The notes beneath the pieces were generated by a model. That model saw only the letters and a program-made list of their open reading frames with translations. It was not told the DNA's origin and did not search any database. Positions 6,183 through 6,951 of a stretch of 6,951 nucleotides of DNA are shown here, in pieces (positions within the stretch are counted from its first letter, which is position 1; the number at the start of each line of letters is the position of its first letter). Location of the stretch: NCBI GenBank assembly GCA_021815245.1, contig JAKAHF010000115.1, forward strand, positions 1 through 6,951, in the 5' to 3' direction. The position numbers and the translations under genes were made by a program. Source of the DNA: Actinomycetes bacterium. Its GTDB lineage: Bacteria; Actinomycetota; Thermoleophilia; RBG-16-64-13.

Positions 6183-6951
6183 AGGCCGGGATCATCTTCA
6201 ATCCTTCTTCCGGCAGAGGCCGGGGTGTCGCTATCGCGACGGCCGTCCAGGCGAGCCTCACGAAGCGAGGTCTTGACGCCGAGCTCCATGCGACCAGTGG
6301 GCCTCGCGACGCCACGGGCATCGCCGAGCGCATCGCGTGCGATGTCGACTACGTCGTGGCCATCGGTGGCGACGGCACGATCAACGAGGTAGTCAACGGC
6401 ATGGTCACGGCCGGCACCGAATGCCGCAAGGCCAAGCTGGGCATCGTACCGGCCGGCACCGTGAACGTGCTCGCGGGTGAGCTCGGGCTGCCCTTTCAGG
6501 TCGAGCGGGCATGCAAGGCCATCGCCGAAGGCAAGACCATCTCACTCGACGTGGGCATGGTGAACGACCGGGGTTTCATCCTCATGACCGGCGCGGGCAT
6601 CGACGCTCTGACCGTGCGCAACATCGACCCGCGGCAGAAGAAGCGCTTCAAAGAGCTGGCTTTCGTCGGCACCGGTCTGCGCTGGGGTCTGGCGTCTGAT
6701 CCACCCGCCTTCGTGGTGCGCTCCGAGGGCCAGGAGTTCACGGCGACCTATTTCGTCGCCAGCAATTGCCGCTATATCGCCGGGCATGTCGGCCTCACCC
6801 CCGACGCCGATCCCACCGACGGGCTGCTCGATTTGTTAATCTTCACAGGAACCACACGGTCGAGCTTGGCCGTCTTCTGGCTGGGTGTGCCGAGCGGGCT
6901 TCATCTACGCAGCCCCAACGTCATCCATCTGCGCACCAAGAGAGCGGAGCT
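6179..6951 (+). CDS. Diacylglycerol/lipid kinase, YegS/Rv2252/BmrU family (3' end off the window)
   Basis: The first 257 complete codons of a DAGK_cat-type kinase, which phosphorylates diacylglycerol or a related lipid with ATP at the membrane. Rv2252 of mycobacteria makes phosphatidic acid this way. Visible motifs are IIFNPSSGRGRG (5-16, nucleotide loop), VVAIGGDGTINEVVNG (59-74, the GGDGT catalytic and ATP-binding signature), PAGTVNVLA (91-99), and LTPDADPTDGLLDLLIF (206-222) in the C-terminal beta-sandwich domain. The usual family length is near 300, so perhaps 40-60 residues lie beyond the edge. The GTG start overlaps the PHP stop as GTGA, and GAGG about ten bases upstream is a modest ribosome site, so translation is probably coupled to the PHP gene. 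No truncation or missing motif is visible within the window. The exact lipid substrate cannot be told. Confidence 0.9.
   Translation, partial: MKAGIIFNPSSGRGRGVAIATAVQASLTKRGLDAELHATSGPRDATGIAERIACDVDYVVAIGGDGTINEVVNGMVTAGTECRKAKLGIVPAGTVNVLAGELGLPFQVERACKAIAEGKTISLDVGMVNDRGFILMTGAGIDALTVRNIDPRQKKRFKELAFVGTGLRWGLASDPPAFVVRSEGQEFTATYFVASNCRYIAGHVGLTPDADPTDGLLDLLIFTGTTRSSLAVFWLGVPSGLHLRSPNVIHLRTKRAE

Noticed and set aside
1..6951. Search by eye for tRNA or rRNA genes, CRISPR repeats, transposases, inverted terminal repeats, toxin-antitoxin or defence genes
   Set aside because: None seen. Genes fill nearly all of the window, the longest non-coding gap is 116 bp, and codon character is uniform, so there is no sign of an inserted element.

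Overview
The window is a GC-rich, gene-dense bacterial segment with ordinary housekeeping and envelope genes. Frequent GTG starts, strong GC preference at third codon positions, a DPM1-like glycosyltransferase beside GtrA, and MtaB next to Dtd are compatible with an actinobacterial-type lineage such as Coriobacteriia or Thermoleophilia relatives. That placement is tentative because no rRNA or marker phylogeny is available. I see no CRISPR array, tRNA, rRNA, insertion sequence, phage gene or defence system.

Left half, minus strand (about 3230 down to 1): a tightly packed three-gene unit read leftward. It encodes a GtrA-family four-helix membrane protein, a soluble GT2 glycosyltransferase of the polyprenyl-phosphate sugar synthase type, and a large polytopic membrane protein of the '6-pyruvoyl-tetrahydropterin synthase-related' (PTPS_related) type. 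The last gene runs off the left edge. The first two genes overlap by 8 bp. The reasonable inference is one envelope-glycosylation unit: the GT2 charges a lipid carrier, GtrA helps move or present the lipid-linked sugar, and the large protein acts outside the membrane, perhaps as a GT-C-like transferase. The large gene carries an apparent +1 frameshift near 115-125, and its start codon is ambiguous.

Centre (3231-3346): a 116-bp divergent intergenic region that must hold the promoters for both directions. It contains a perfect 6-bp-stem GC hairpin, a weak extended -10 candidate and a 17-codon open frame that overlaps the mtaB start.

Right half, plus strand (3347 to 6951): mtaB (tRNA ms2t6A37 methylthiotransferase), dtd (D-aminoacyl-tRNA deacylase, with an internal insertion and a Gly-rich tail), a HisJ/HisK-type PHP phosphoesterase, and a YegS/DagK-like lipid kinase cut by the right edge. 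The last two overlap by 4 bp (GTGA). mtaB and dtd both serve translation fidelity. The PHP and lipid-kinase genes look co-translated, but their joint role is unknown.

I did not find a convincing undescribed system. The best leads are the glycosylation cassette and the frameshift in its third gene.
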